The notes beneath the pieces were generated by a model that saw only the letters and a program-made list of their open reading frames with translations, was not told the DNA's origin and searched no databases. A stretch of DNA of 7,187 nucleotides from Actinomycetes bacterium. Lineage in GTDB: Bacteria; Actinomycetota; Coriobacteriia; WRKU01; WQUG01. A program made the translations under genes and the position numbers. The stretch lies in assembly GCA_031268615.1 (NCBI GenBank), contig JAIRWZ010000009.1, positions 1 to 7,187 on the forward strand, written 5' to 3'. Positions 1-5,424 of the stretch are shown in pieces; the stretch's first letter is position 1, and each line of letters opens with the position of its first letter.

Positions 1-60
1 CCCCCCCCCCCCCAACCCCCCCCGCCGCCCCCGCCTCGGCCGCCCGGGCGGGGCCATCAC
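1..60. other. C-rich low-complexity edge
   Basis: The window opens with a run of 13 C, then AA, then 8 C, followed by GC-only sequence up to about base 55. A 7-bp stem (29-35 with 47-53) can form around an 11-base loop, but no T-run follows it in either direction, so it is not a standard terminator. No coding sequence is supported here. It may be a real GC-rich spacer or unreliable sequence at a contig edge, since its composition is unlike anything else in the window. Confidence 0.5.
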
Positions 61-74
61 AAAATCCAGGTGAT

Positions 75-94
75 GGGCGTACTTGGGCGTACTT
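75..94 (+). repeat. Perfect tandem 10-bp repeat upstream of the nikMN promoter
   Basis: GGGCGTACTT occurs twice without a gap (75-84 and 85-94). The second copy ends 10 bases before the predicted -35 box. The 10-bp period is about one helical turn, so both copies would face the same side of the DNA, as activator sites or phased upstream elements often do. The repeat itself is seen directly; any regulatory role is inference. Confidence 0.6.
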
Positions 95-104
95 CATTTT
101 TTGC

Positions 105-133
105 TTGACCGTGCTGAAGTTTAGTGCTACGAT
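105..133 (+). promoter_or_regulatory. Predicted sigma-A-type promoter of nikMN
   Basis: TTGACC (105-110) matches the -35 consensus at 5 of 6 bases. After a 17-base spacer, TACGAT (128-133) matches the -10 consensus at 4 of 6. Transcription would start near 140, giving a leader of about 70 bases before the nikMN start at 209. A GTGCTAC half-site overlaps the -10 box, which would let a repressor block polymerase. Confidence 0.6.
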
Positions 134-150
134 TTTTAAATATGTGTTAT
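124..150 (+). promoter_or_regulatory. Putative NikR half-sites over the nikMN promoter
   Basis: GTGCTAC (124-130) and GTGTTAT (144-150) lie in the same orientation, 13 bases apart, covering the -10 box and the likely start site. They resemble the GTGTTAC half-site described for NikR in some bacteria, and also the arms of the clearer inverted repeat before nikR in this window. A third weak copy, GTGCTGA, lies at 111-117. The direct orientation is not the classic NikR layout, so assignment rests on the shared motif and on NikR being encoded next door. Confidence 0.35.
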
Positions 151-208
151 CATTTGCATGAGGGACGGGGACGGGGAACCGGACAAACGACGGAAAGGGG
201 TTCGAGCA

Positions 209-1147
209 ATGCACATTCCTGATGGATTACTATCCACACCGGTGGCGGTGGCTGGCGAAGTCGGTGGCATTGGCCTGATTGGGTATGCCGCGTACTGGGT
301 AAAGACGCAGCTTAGTCAGCGGCGCGTCGTGTTGATGGCCGTGTTGGGCGCGCTGATTTTCGCGCTGCAAATGCTGAACTTTCCTGTTGCAGGCGGTACC
401 TCCGGGCATTTTGGCGGCGGCGCGTTGGCTGGCATCGCGCTGGGTTTCTGGCCGGCCACGCTGGTCCTGTCCGCCGTTCTGGGCATTCAGGCGTTGGTGT
501 TTTCCGACGGCGGCGTGCTGGCCTTCGGCATGAATGTCATCAACATGGGCGTCATTGCCCCGGCGTTTGCCCTGCTGCTGTATCGCGGCGCGCTGCGTAT
601 CAGCGACAGCCGGGGATCGAGGGTCGCGGGCGCCTTCGCTGGCGCCTTCGCGGGCGTGGTTGCTTCGTCTGCGGCCGTGGCCTTCGAATTGTGGGTATCG
701 GGACGCGCGAATTTCGGCGTCGCGCTGGTCTCGATGGTTGGCTGGCACGCGCTGATTGGTATCGGCGAAGGCCTGATTACCGGCGCGCTGGTGGGATATC
801 TGGCGGCGGTGCGTCCCGACCTGTTGGGCGACAAAAAAGACGGAGTGAGTACGTCCATGAATGCCGTCTACATCGTGCTTGGCGTCCTGGCGGTAATCGG
901 CGCCGGAATCTCCTGGCTGGCGTCGTCACACCCTGACGGGCTGGAATTTGTGCTGGAGAGCAAGGGTATCAGTTTCCCGGAGTTTTCACTGCTGGGCAAC
1001 GGAACGTGGTTTGCCGACTACGGTGTGCGAGGTTTAGGCGACAGCCCCATCGGAACGGTGCTGGCCGGTATCGTTGGTTTGGTCTTAGTCGGCGCCCTCC
1101 TGTGGGTGTTGTTTGCCTCCAAAAAGCGCGAGAGGGCAAAAAGTTAG
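209..1147 (+). CDS. nikMN: Nickel ECF transporter substrate-binding protein NikM fused to a PDGLE (NikN) domain
   Basis: This integral membrane protein of 312 residues captures Ni(II) at the outer face for import with NikQ and NikO. The N-terminus is MHIPDG, the hallmark of CbiM/NikM. In this family the free amino end, His2 and a second His near position 67 bind the metal; here His67 lies in GGTSGHFGG. The start is therefore fixed at ATG 209, eight bases after AAGGGG; an upstream in-frame ATG at 158 has no ribosome site and would bury the metal-binding N-terminus. Residues 1-205 are the multi-helix CbiM domain. Residues about 217-305 add a helix, PDGLE (242-246), a FADYGVRGLG stretch and a last helix, matching the NikN/PDGLE family, so this is an M-N fusion longer than the ~220-residue CbiM alone. 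The PDGLE fusion and neighbouring nikR favour nickel over cobalt. The protein ends in a basic tail. Confidence 0.93.
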   Translation: MHIPDGLLSTPVAVAGEVGGIGLIGYAAYWVKTQLSQRRVVLMAVLGALIFALQMLNFPVAGGTSGHFGGGALAGIALGFWPATLVLSAVLGIQALVFSDGGVLAFGMNVINMGVIAPAFALLLYRGALRISDSRGSRVAGAFAGAFAGVVASSAAVAFELWVSGRANFGVALVSMVGWHALIGIGEGLITGALVGYLAAVRPDLLGDKKDGVSTSMNAVYIVLGVLAVIGAGISWLASSHPDGLEFVLESKGISFPEFSLLGNGTWFADYGVRGLGDSPIGTVLAGIVGLVLVGALLWVLFASKKRERAKS

Positions 1148-1186
1148 TGTGCAAGTGTGGAGACTTCCTGAAAAAGGAACTGCAGG

Positions 1187-1234
1187 GAACCGTAGCACGA
1201 AAATGTAAAGTTTGCTAATATCGTGTTACGGTTC
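1187..1234 (+). promoter_or_regulatory. Predicted nikR promoter within a 14-bp inverted repeat (likely NikR operator)
   Basis: The arms 1187-1200 and 1221-1234 are inverted copies matching at 13 of 14 positions, separated by 20 bases. They contain GTAGCAC and GTGTTAC, the same half-site type as before nikMN. The spacer holds TGCTAATAT (1213-1221), an extended -10 element (TGN plus TAATAT), so transcription would start inside the right arm. No good -35 box is seen. This layout suggests autoregulation by NikR and independent transcription of nikR-nikQ-nikO. The distance between half-site centres (31 bases, about three turns) is longer than the roughly two turns in the E. coli nik operator. Confidence 0.6.
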
Positions 1235-1264
1235 TCAGCGATTTCTCTGTTTAGGGAGGAAACA

Positions 1265-1744
1265 ATGTCATCAGTAGTGCGATTCGGCGTGGCTATGGAA
1301 AGTGACTTGTTGGAACGATTCGATACCTTTGTCGCGGAACGCGGTCTGGCCACCAACCGCAGCGAAGCGGTACGGGATTTGGTGCGCAACGCCTTGGCTC
1401 ATGCAAGGGTTGAAAACCCCGAGGCTGAAGTCGTCGGCACCGTTACCATGATTTTCAATCACCATACTTCAGATTTGAGCGAAAAACTGGACAGCTTGCA
1501 ACACAAACACTACAAAGAGATTATTTCGAAGCTGCATGTGCATTTGGACGCCCACAACTGTCTGGAAGTTGTTGTCCTGCGCGGCAAAAGCCGCGAGGTA
1601 CACGCGATGTCTGACGCCCTGTTGGGCACAAAGGGTGTCGTTCACGGCAAGCTGGTCATAACTACGACTGACTCCCCTCTCGCTCCCGCACAGGCGAGAA
1701 CCCACGCTGCTGCCCACCTATCTTCGAAACAGACCCGGAGATAA
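1265..1744 (+). CDS. nikR: Nickel-responsive transcriptional regulator NikR
   Basis: This cytoplasmic repressor of 159 residues binds DNA when loaded with nickel. Residues about 4-45 form the ribbon-helix-helix DNA-binding domain, with the typical NRSEAVRDLVRNAL helix (31-44). Residues about 55-135 form the ACT-like nickel-binding and tetramer domain. The four high-affinity ligands known from E. coli NikR (His76, His87, His89, Cys95) align with His80, His91, His93 and Cys99 at identical spacing, in LQHKHY, LHVHL and NCLE. The ATG at 1265 is chosen because AGGGAGGA (1253-1260) lies just upstream and the fold starts there; an earlier in-frame start would overlap the operator. The tail (about 138-159), rich in Ala, His and basic residues, extends past the usual end of the family (133 residues in E. 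coli). The gene lies between nikMN and nikQ, 10 bases before nikQ, so it is probably cotranscribed with nikQ. Confidence 0.95.
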   Translation: MSSVVRFGVAMESDLLERFDTFVAERGLATNRSEAVRDLVRNALAHARVENPEAEVVGTVTMIFNHHTSDLSEKLDSLQHKHYKEIISKLHVHLDAHNCLEVVVLRGKSREVHAMSDALLGTKGVVHGKLVITTTDSPLAPAQARTHAAAHLSSKQTRR

Positions 1745-1754
1745 CGGTAGGTAC

Positions 1755-2564
1755 ATGCACAAGCTGGCCACTGCTCATAGCGAAGACATCGTCATCAGTC
1801 CCTATGGACTGCGTATTATCGCGCTTGATATTCGCGCGAAACTGATAGGCGGTCTGGTCCTGATTGTCGCCATTACCACCGCGCCTGCCATGAATCTGTC
1901 ACGCTTCGCTCTGTGCCTGGCCGCCTTATTGTTGACTGCCCTCCTGTTGGGCGACCGCGTGGGCGCCGTGCTGCGCGGAGCAACGGTCGTGCTGGCCTTT
2001 GCCGGGGTGATTGCCTTGACCTCGCCTTTGGCGCTGCTGGGGACAAGCGTTGCCTCTCCTGACTTGGGCATGTTCTCATCGACACTCGTCACCATCCACA
2101 CCGTCGCCGAGGCCTATGCCTATGGCTGGCCCCTGATATGGGAGATTTTGTCAAAGGCCTGGCTTTCGGTCATTGTGGTCAACGTGGTAATGAAAAGTAC
2201 CACCTGGACAGGCGTATTGCAGGGCCTGGACGCGCTGCACCTGCCGCGTGTGTTTCTGGTGCTGCTGACCTTTCTGTATCGCTTCAGCGATTTGTTCCGC
2301 CAGCAAATACGCGAAATGCAGTCGGCGATACGTTCCCGCGCACCACAGCTGGGGAGCTTGCGCCGTGTGTTGCTCTACGGAAAGCTGGGAGGAAACCTGT
2401 TCGTTCGTGCCTACGAGCGAGGAGAAGCTATTTACGACGCCATGCTTTCGCGGGGTTATGGGGGCAGTTTGCCCACCCTGCGCCAGCTACGTTGGCGCCT
2501 TATCGACACCGCCGCGCTGACTCTGTGTATCGCGGGCGCGGCAGCGCTACTGTTAGGTTCGTAA
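1755..2564 (+). CDS. nikQ: ECF transporter transmembrane coupling protein NikQ/CbiQ
   Basis: This inner-membrane protein of 269 residues is the T-component, which couples ATP hydrolysis by NikO to metal movement through NikM. Hydrophobic segments lie at about 32-48, 52-66, 75-95, 110-150, 163-176 and 252-268. Between the last segments is the cytoplasmic helical region with the two conserved coupling motifs of CbiQ proteins: AIRSRAPQLG (191-200) and AIYDAMLSRGYGG (225-237). The Arg-containing short motifs there dock into the ATPase. Length is normal for the family. It starts 10 bases after nikR with only a weak ribosome site (GGTAGGT), which fits translational coupling to nikR. Neighbouring NikR and NikM point to nickel; the protein itself does not set metal specificity. 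Confidence 0.93.
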   Translation: MHKLATAHSEDIVISPYGLRIIALDIRAKLIGGLVLIVAITTAPAMNLSRFALCLAALLLTALLLGDRVGAVLRGATVVLAFAGVIALTSPLALLGTSVASPDLGMFSSTLVTIHTVAEAYAYGWPLIWEILSKAWLSVIVVNVVMKSTTWTGVLQGLDALHLPRVFLVLLTFLYRFSDLFRQQIREMQSAIRSRAPQLGSLRRVLLYGKLGGNLFVRAYERGEAIYDAMLSRGYGGSLPTLRQLRWRLIDTAALTLCIAGAAALLLGS

Positions 2565-2596
2565 GGACATGCTGCCTGTAGCCGAATGGTCCGCAA

Positions 2597-2613
2597 TTCG
2601 ACCTTCAGTCGAA
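2597..2613 (+). repeat. Small hairpin in the nikQ-nikO gap
   Basis: TTCGAC and GTCGAA form a perfect 6-bp stem around CTTCA. It lies within the 107-base nikQ-nikO gap, unusually long inside an otherwise compact transporter operon. No T-run follows, so it does not look like a terminator. It could affect mRNA processing or stability. Confidence 0.45.
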
Positions 2614-2671
2614 AAGCTGTCCCTGCCAATCCTCACTTTCACGTGGGGAATGACCGAAAGAAAGGATATCG

Positions 2672-3403
2672 GTGCATTGCGCAAAAACAGCAATTGAGCT
2701 GCGGGAAGTCAGCTACTCATACCCGGATGGGACGGCAGGTCTGGACGTACTCACTACGCTTATTCGCCATGAGGAACGGGTGGCTCTATTAGGGCCAAAC
2801 GGCGCGGGCAAGTCAACGCTTATCGGGCATTTGAATGGCATTTTGACACCGACTTCGGGTACGGTGTTGATTGAGGGCGAGCCGCTGACGCCTGCTACGG
2901 TGCGCGCCGTGCGCGAGCGTGTCGGCGTGGTTTTTCAGGACCCGGACAATATGTTGTTCATGACACGGGTCTCTGACGATGTGGCTTTCGGGCCGCTCAA
3001 TGCCGGGTTGGAGGCTGATGAGGTGCGGGCGCGGGTCGCCCGTGCGCTGGCAGCGGTAGATTTAGAGGCGCAGAGCGACCGGCCGGGAATGCACCTGTCG
3101 TTCGGGCAGAAAAAGCGGGCGGCGCTGGCATCCGTGCTGTCGTGTGAGCCGGCCATTTTAGTGTTGGACGAGCCTACCAGCAATCTGGACCCGCGTGCGC
3201 GGCGCGAAATGATTGCCTTTGTGCGCGGTCTGGACATTACGCTTTTGGTCGCGACGCATGACCTGGATTTGGCGTGGGAACTGTGCGAGCGGACCCTGGT
3301 GTTGGACGAAGGGCGTGTCGTTGCCGATGGCCCCACGCGCCAGCTGCTGCGTGACGAAGAGTTAATGCTGGCACACGGGCTGGACGTCGTGGAAAAACGC
3401 TAG
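2672..3403 (+). CDS. nikO: ECF transporter ATP-binding protein NikO/CbiO
   Basis: This cytoplasmic ABC ATPase of 243 residues powers nickel uptake through NikQ. Motifs in order: Walker A GPNGAGKST (41-49), Q-loop Gln89 in VVFQDPDN, signature LSFGQKKRA (142-150), Walker B ILVLDEP (162-168) and H-loop His196 in ATHD. The signature has Phe in place of the usual second Gly (LSGGQ), a form I recall as common in CbiO/NikO proteins. Start GTG 2672 is chosen because AAAGG lies seven bases before it and the ABC fold begins immediately after; no good in-frame ATG lies nearby. Only one ATPase is encoded, so a homodimer is expected, as in other NikMNQO systems. The gene ends the nickel operon, with a hairpin over its stop codon. 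Confidence 0.94.
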   Translation: MHCAKTAIELREVSYSYPDGTAGLDVLTTLIRHEERVALLGPNGAGKSTLIGHLNGILTPTSGTVLIEGEPLTPATVRAVRERVGVVFQDPDNMLFMTRVSDDVAFGPLNAGLEADEVRARVARALAAVDLEAQSDRPGMHLSFGQKKRAALASVLSCEPAILVLDEPTSNLDPRARREMIAFVRGLDITLLVATHDLDLAWELCERTLVLDEGRVVADGPTRQLLRDEELMLAHGLDVVEKR

Positions 3404-3418
3404 GTTCCACGGTTTCTC
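3388..3418 (+). terminator. Candidate terminator after nikO
   Basis: CGTGGAA (3388-3394) pairs with TTCCACG (3405-3411) in a perfect 7-bp stem with a 10-base loop that contains the nikO stop codon. GTTTCTC follows, a short imperfect T-rich tail. A second weak stem, TAACT/AGTTA (3429-3433 with 3441-3445) followed by TTTCTTC, lies just downstream. Together they plausibly end nickel-operon transcription before the convergent gene. The poor T-runs keep confidence modest. Confidence 0.45.
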
Positions 3419-3442
3419 ACCCGACGCGTAACTCTAAACTAG

Positions 3443-3640
3443 TTATTTCTTCAGAGAATGCCGCATTGCCTTGTGACTCAATTCGCGTACACTTTCATCG
3501 GGAAAAAGTGTTTCTTGCCACACCGTGTAATCAAAAGGTTCCCGAATTATCGAAGATATGAAGCGCTCGGCATTGACTTTCCCCAAACAATCCATGAGTA
3601 TTTCCATTCCCTCCCGACGCAATGCTATCTCGCTATACAT
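3443..3640 (-). CDS. Small conserved-looking protein of unknown function
   Basis: This 65-residue protein starts at ATG 3640, preceded by a strong GGGAGG ribosome site seven bases away; an in-frame extension further upstream has no such site. It has no membrane segment, signal peptide or metal motif. The sequence reads as a helix (about 4-19: EIALRREGMEILMDCL), a short break, a second helix with AERFISSIIREPFDYT (about 24-39) and a charged C-terminal helix ending in HSLKK. From memory, this pattern (EI..EGxE.L...LG.V.AERFI....FDYT.W) recurs in small orphan or antitoxin-like proteins of bacteria and cyanobacteria, but I cannot name the family. No partner toxin is visible nearby. It is convergent with nikO and has its own predicted promoter and a palindrome upstream. 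Confidence 0.75.
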   Translation of the reverse strand: MYSEIALRREGMEILMDCLGKVNAERFISSIIREPFDYTVWQETLFPDESVRELSHKAMRHSLKK

Positions 3641-3674
3641 GATTATTCCTCCCAAACTTTGACATAATCCAACG

Positions 3675-3690
3675 GGTTCATAACTGAACC
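3675..3690 (-). promoter_or_regulatory. Perfect palindrome (operator-like) before the small gene
   Basis: GGTTCA and TGAACC flank TAAC in a perfect 6+4+6 inverted repeat, 35 bases upstream of the start of the small gene at 3640. An isolated TTGACA (3695-3700 on the - strand) lies beside it. The palindrome could be a repressor site or a small mRNA hairpin in the leader. No regulator can be assigned from sequence. Confidence 0.45.
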
Positions 3691-3731
3691 TGATTGTCAA
3701 AAGGTCTGTTAAAGCAGCAGTTATCTAGGTA

Positions 3732-3760
3732 AATATACACACTGCTAATATACCAGCCAA
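3732..3760 (-). promoter_or_regulatory. Predicted promoter(s) of the small - strand gene
   Basis: On the - strand, TTGGCT (3755-3760) and TATATT (3732-3737) are 17 bases apart and match the -35 and -10 consensus at 4 and 5 of 6 bases. A second TATATT (3747-3752) preceded by TGG forms an extended -10 element, giving an alternative start 15 bases upstream. Either would produce a leader of roughly 85-100 bases containing the 3675-3690 palindrome. This supports separate transcription from the kinase gene behind it. Confidence 0.45.
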
Positions 3761-3843
3761 GCAAGAGAGAACTGTCACGATTTTGAATCTTACGTCACAT
3801 CGCGCGTCGAAGACATGTTGTGGCCAACGCAATAGGGAATGAC

Positions 3844-5400
3844 TCAGAGTGAGACGGTAAATATGGATCCCTTGCCAACTTCACTTTCTACGCTCAGATA
3901 TCCACCGAGGGCTTCGGTCAAAGAACGCGCGATGGCCAGACCAATGCCGCTGCCCCCCGTGGCGCGTGCGCGTGCCTCATCCGCACGATAGAACCGCTCG
4001 AACAGGTAGGGCAGGTCCGCGTCCGCAATGCCTACTCCGGTATCGGCCACGGTGATGACCGCGCCGGGCACGCCGCTAATATCGTCCCGCACGGGAGTAA
4101 CCGTCACCGTCACGTCGCCACCCACAGGAGTGTAGTGCAGCGCATTCGCGAGCAGATTCGTCAGCACTTGAGCCAGACGGTCGGCGTCACTGCGCACAAT
4201 AACAGGCAGAGACGCGTCCACCGTTAGCGTCAGGTCTGCGGCATGCGCGGCCGCCTCGAAGCTGGCCACAACCCGCACGGCAAGCGCCGCCACATCCACG
4301 TCTGCCCACGACAGCGCGACGCGCCCCCCGGCGCCACCGCCAGCGCTGCTGCCCGAGCCGCCGCCCAAAACCACGCCACCCCCACTACCCGCACCCGAAC
4401 TACCCGCACCACCGCTCGCACCACCGCTCGCGCCCGTCACACCCACCGCACCCAAGCTCTCCGCCGCCGCCAGTCGCTCCAGATCGCGCACCAGCGCCGA
4501 CAGGCGCGCTACGTCCGCTCCCAAGGCCGACAGGCGCGCCGCGTCTGCCTCCCACACCCCGTCAACCATGCCCTCAATCTGTGCCGACAGCGCAGCCAGC
4601 GGCGTGCGCAGCTCATGAGCCACATCCCCGGCGGCGCGGCGGCGCAGCTCGTCAGTCCGCTCCAGTCCCGCCGACAGCGCGTTCAGCGAGCCCACCAGTT
4701 CGTGCAGCTCAATGCTGGCCCCCACAGGTTCGGTCAGCGCCGCCTGCCCGCCAGCCGCAATGCGCAACGCCCCTTCAGCCGCCGCGGTCACGGGTCGGGC
4801 AATGCGGCGCGCCAGCACAAAAGCGACGGCAACCCCCACCAACAGCGACAATGCGCCGACGGCCACCAGCACAGAATTCAGCGTATCCAGAAATGACACA
4901 TCCGCGTCCGTCAGAAAAAAGGGACCGTAAAAAGTCACTGCCGCCGACCCCACCGCCACGCCCGCTGCGTCGCGCAGCGCAAAACGCTCCTCCTGAAAAT
5001 CGCCCTCTACCTGCGGCATACGCTGGTCCATGCGCATTTGCACCTCGCGCATGACCGCCCGACACTGCGACATATCATGGTGCTGCGCGTCCCAAGCCGT
5101 CGCGCCCGACGCGTCCAGCACCTTCACAATATAGCCCTGATACAGCGCGTCCATCCCTATCGTATGCAGCGCGTCAACATCAAATTGCCCGGTATCCGCG
5201 TCATATTGCTGCCCCAGCAACGCGACCAGCTCGCGCGTCCGCGTCGCCTGCTGTCGCTCTACATAGCGCTCAAATTGCCGCGCAACCAGCACATTCGACA
5301 GCAAGGTAATCAGCGCAATCGCGAACACCACCACCAGCGTAATCGCCAGCGTCAACTGCCCACGCAAAGTGCTTCGCTTTTGAGAAGTGAGTACGTCCAT
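3844..5400 (-). CDS. Membrane sensor histidine kinase, probably copper or envelope responsive (CopS/BaeS-like)
   Basis: This is the sensor of a two-component pair with the response regulator encoded 24 bases upstream. Of 518 residues, TM1 is about 17-40, an extracytoplasmic domain about 41-172, TM2 about 174-197 and HAMP about 198-250. The phosphorylated His262 lies in DVAHELRTPLA (259-269). The ATPase domain has N-box Asn415 and Asn419, DTGVGI (453-458), LFERFYR (466-472) and GGSGIGL (482-488). All catalytic motifs look intact. The outer loop has a Met/His/Cys-rich stretch (103-128, including His107, His108, Met110, Cys113, Met117, Met122, Met124, Met128), plausible metal ligands given the copper genes upstream. 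Residues about 321-359 are a Gly/Ser/Ala-rich insert between the dimerisation and ATPase domains, where kinases usually have a short linker. The ATG start has only a weak ribosome site. Metal specificity is inferred. Confidence 0.9.
   Translation of the reverse strand: MDVLTSQKRSTLRGQLTLAITLVVVFAIALITLLSNVLVARQFERYVERQQATRTRELVALLGQQYDADTGQFDVDALHTIGMDALYQGYIVKVLDASGATAWDAQHHDMSQCRAVMREVQMRMDQRMPQVEGDFQEERFALRDAAGVAVGSAAVTFYGPFFLTDADVSFLDTLNSVLVAVGALSLLVGVAVAFVLARRIARPVTAAAEGALRIAAGGQAALTEPVGASIELHELVGSLNALSAGLERTDELRRRAAGDVAHELRTPLAALSAQIEGMVDGVWEADAARLSALGADVARLSALVRDLERLAAAESLGAVGVTGASGGASGGAGSSGAGSGGGVVLGGGSGSSAGGGAGGRVALSWADVDVAALAVRVVASFEAAAHAADLTLTVDASLPVIVRSDADRLAQVLTNLLANALHYTPVGGDVTVTVTPVRDDISGVPGAVITVADTGVGIADADLPYLFERFYRADEARARATGGSGIGLAIARSLTEALGGYLSVESEVGKGSIFTVSL
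4384..4429 (-). repeat. In-frame tandem repeats encoding the kinase Gly/Ser linker
   Basis: The 12-mer GCACCACCGCTC is repeated exactly at 4406-4417 and 4418-4429. Just before it, ACTACCCGCACC recurs with a 15-base period (starting at 4384 and 4399). Both periods are multiples of three and encode Gly-Ala-Ser-Gly and Ser-Gly-Ala-Gly units in the kinase linker. Such repeats can expand or contract by slippage without breaking the reading frame. Confidence 0.75.
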
Positions 5401-5424
5401 CGCTGATTCTACCGTGCCGGGAGA

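Noticed and set aside
29..53. GC-rich hairpin at the left edge as a terminator
   Set aside because: No T-run follows on either strand, and the surrounding poly-C makes the sequence itself doubtful.
158..208. In-frame upstream ATG that would extend nikMN by 17 residues
   Set aside because: No ribosome site precedes it, the added residues are charged and unlike the family, and the metal site needs the free MHIPDG N-terminus.
134..208. Nickel/cobalt or cobalamin riboswitch in the nikMN leader
   Set aside because: The leader is about 70 bases, too short, and lacks conserved elements of those classes; NikR-type sites explain regulation better.
1165..1179. TTCCT/AGGAA hairpin after nikMN as a terminator
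   Set aside because: The stem is only 5 bp and no T-run follows; nikR appears to have its own promoter in any case.
4243..5406. Long open frames on the + strand across the kinase gene
   Set aside because: They are antisense shadows of a GC-rich gene, rich in Arg, Pro and Gln, with no recognisable domains; the - strand frame has all kinase motifs.
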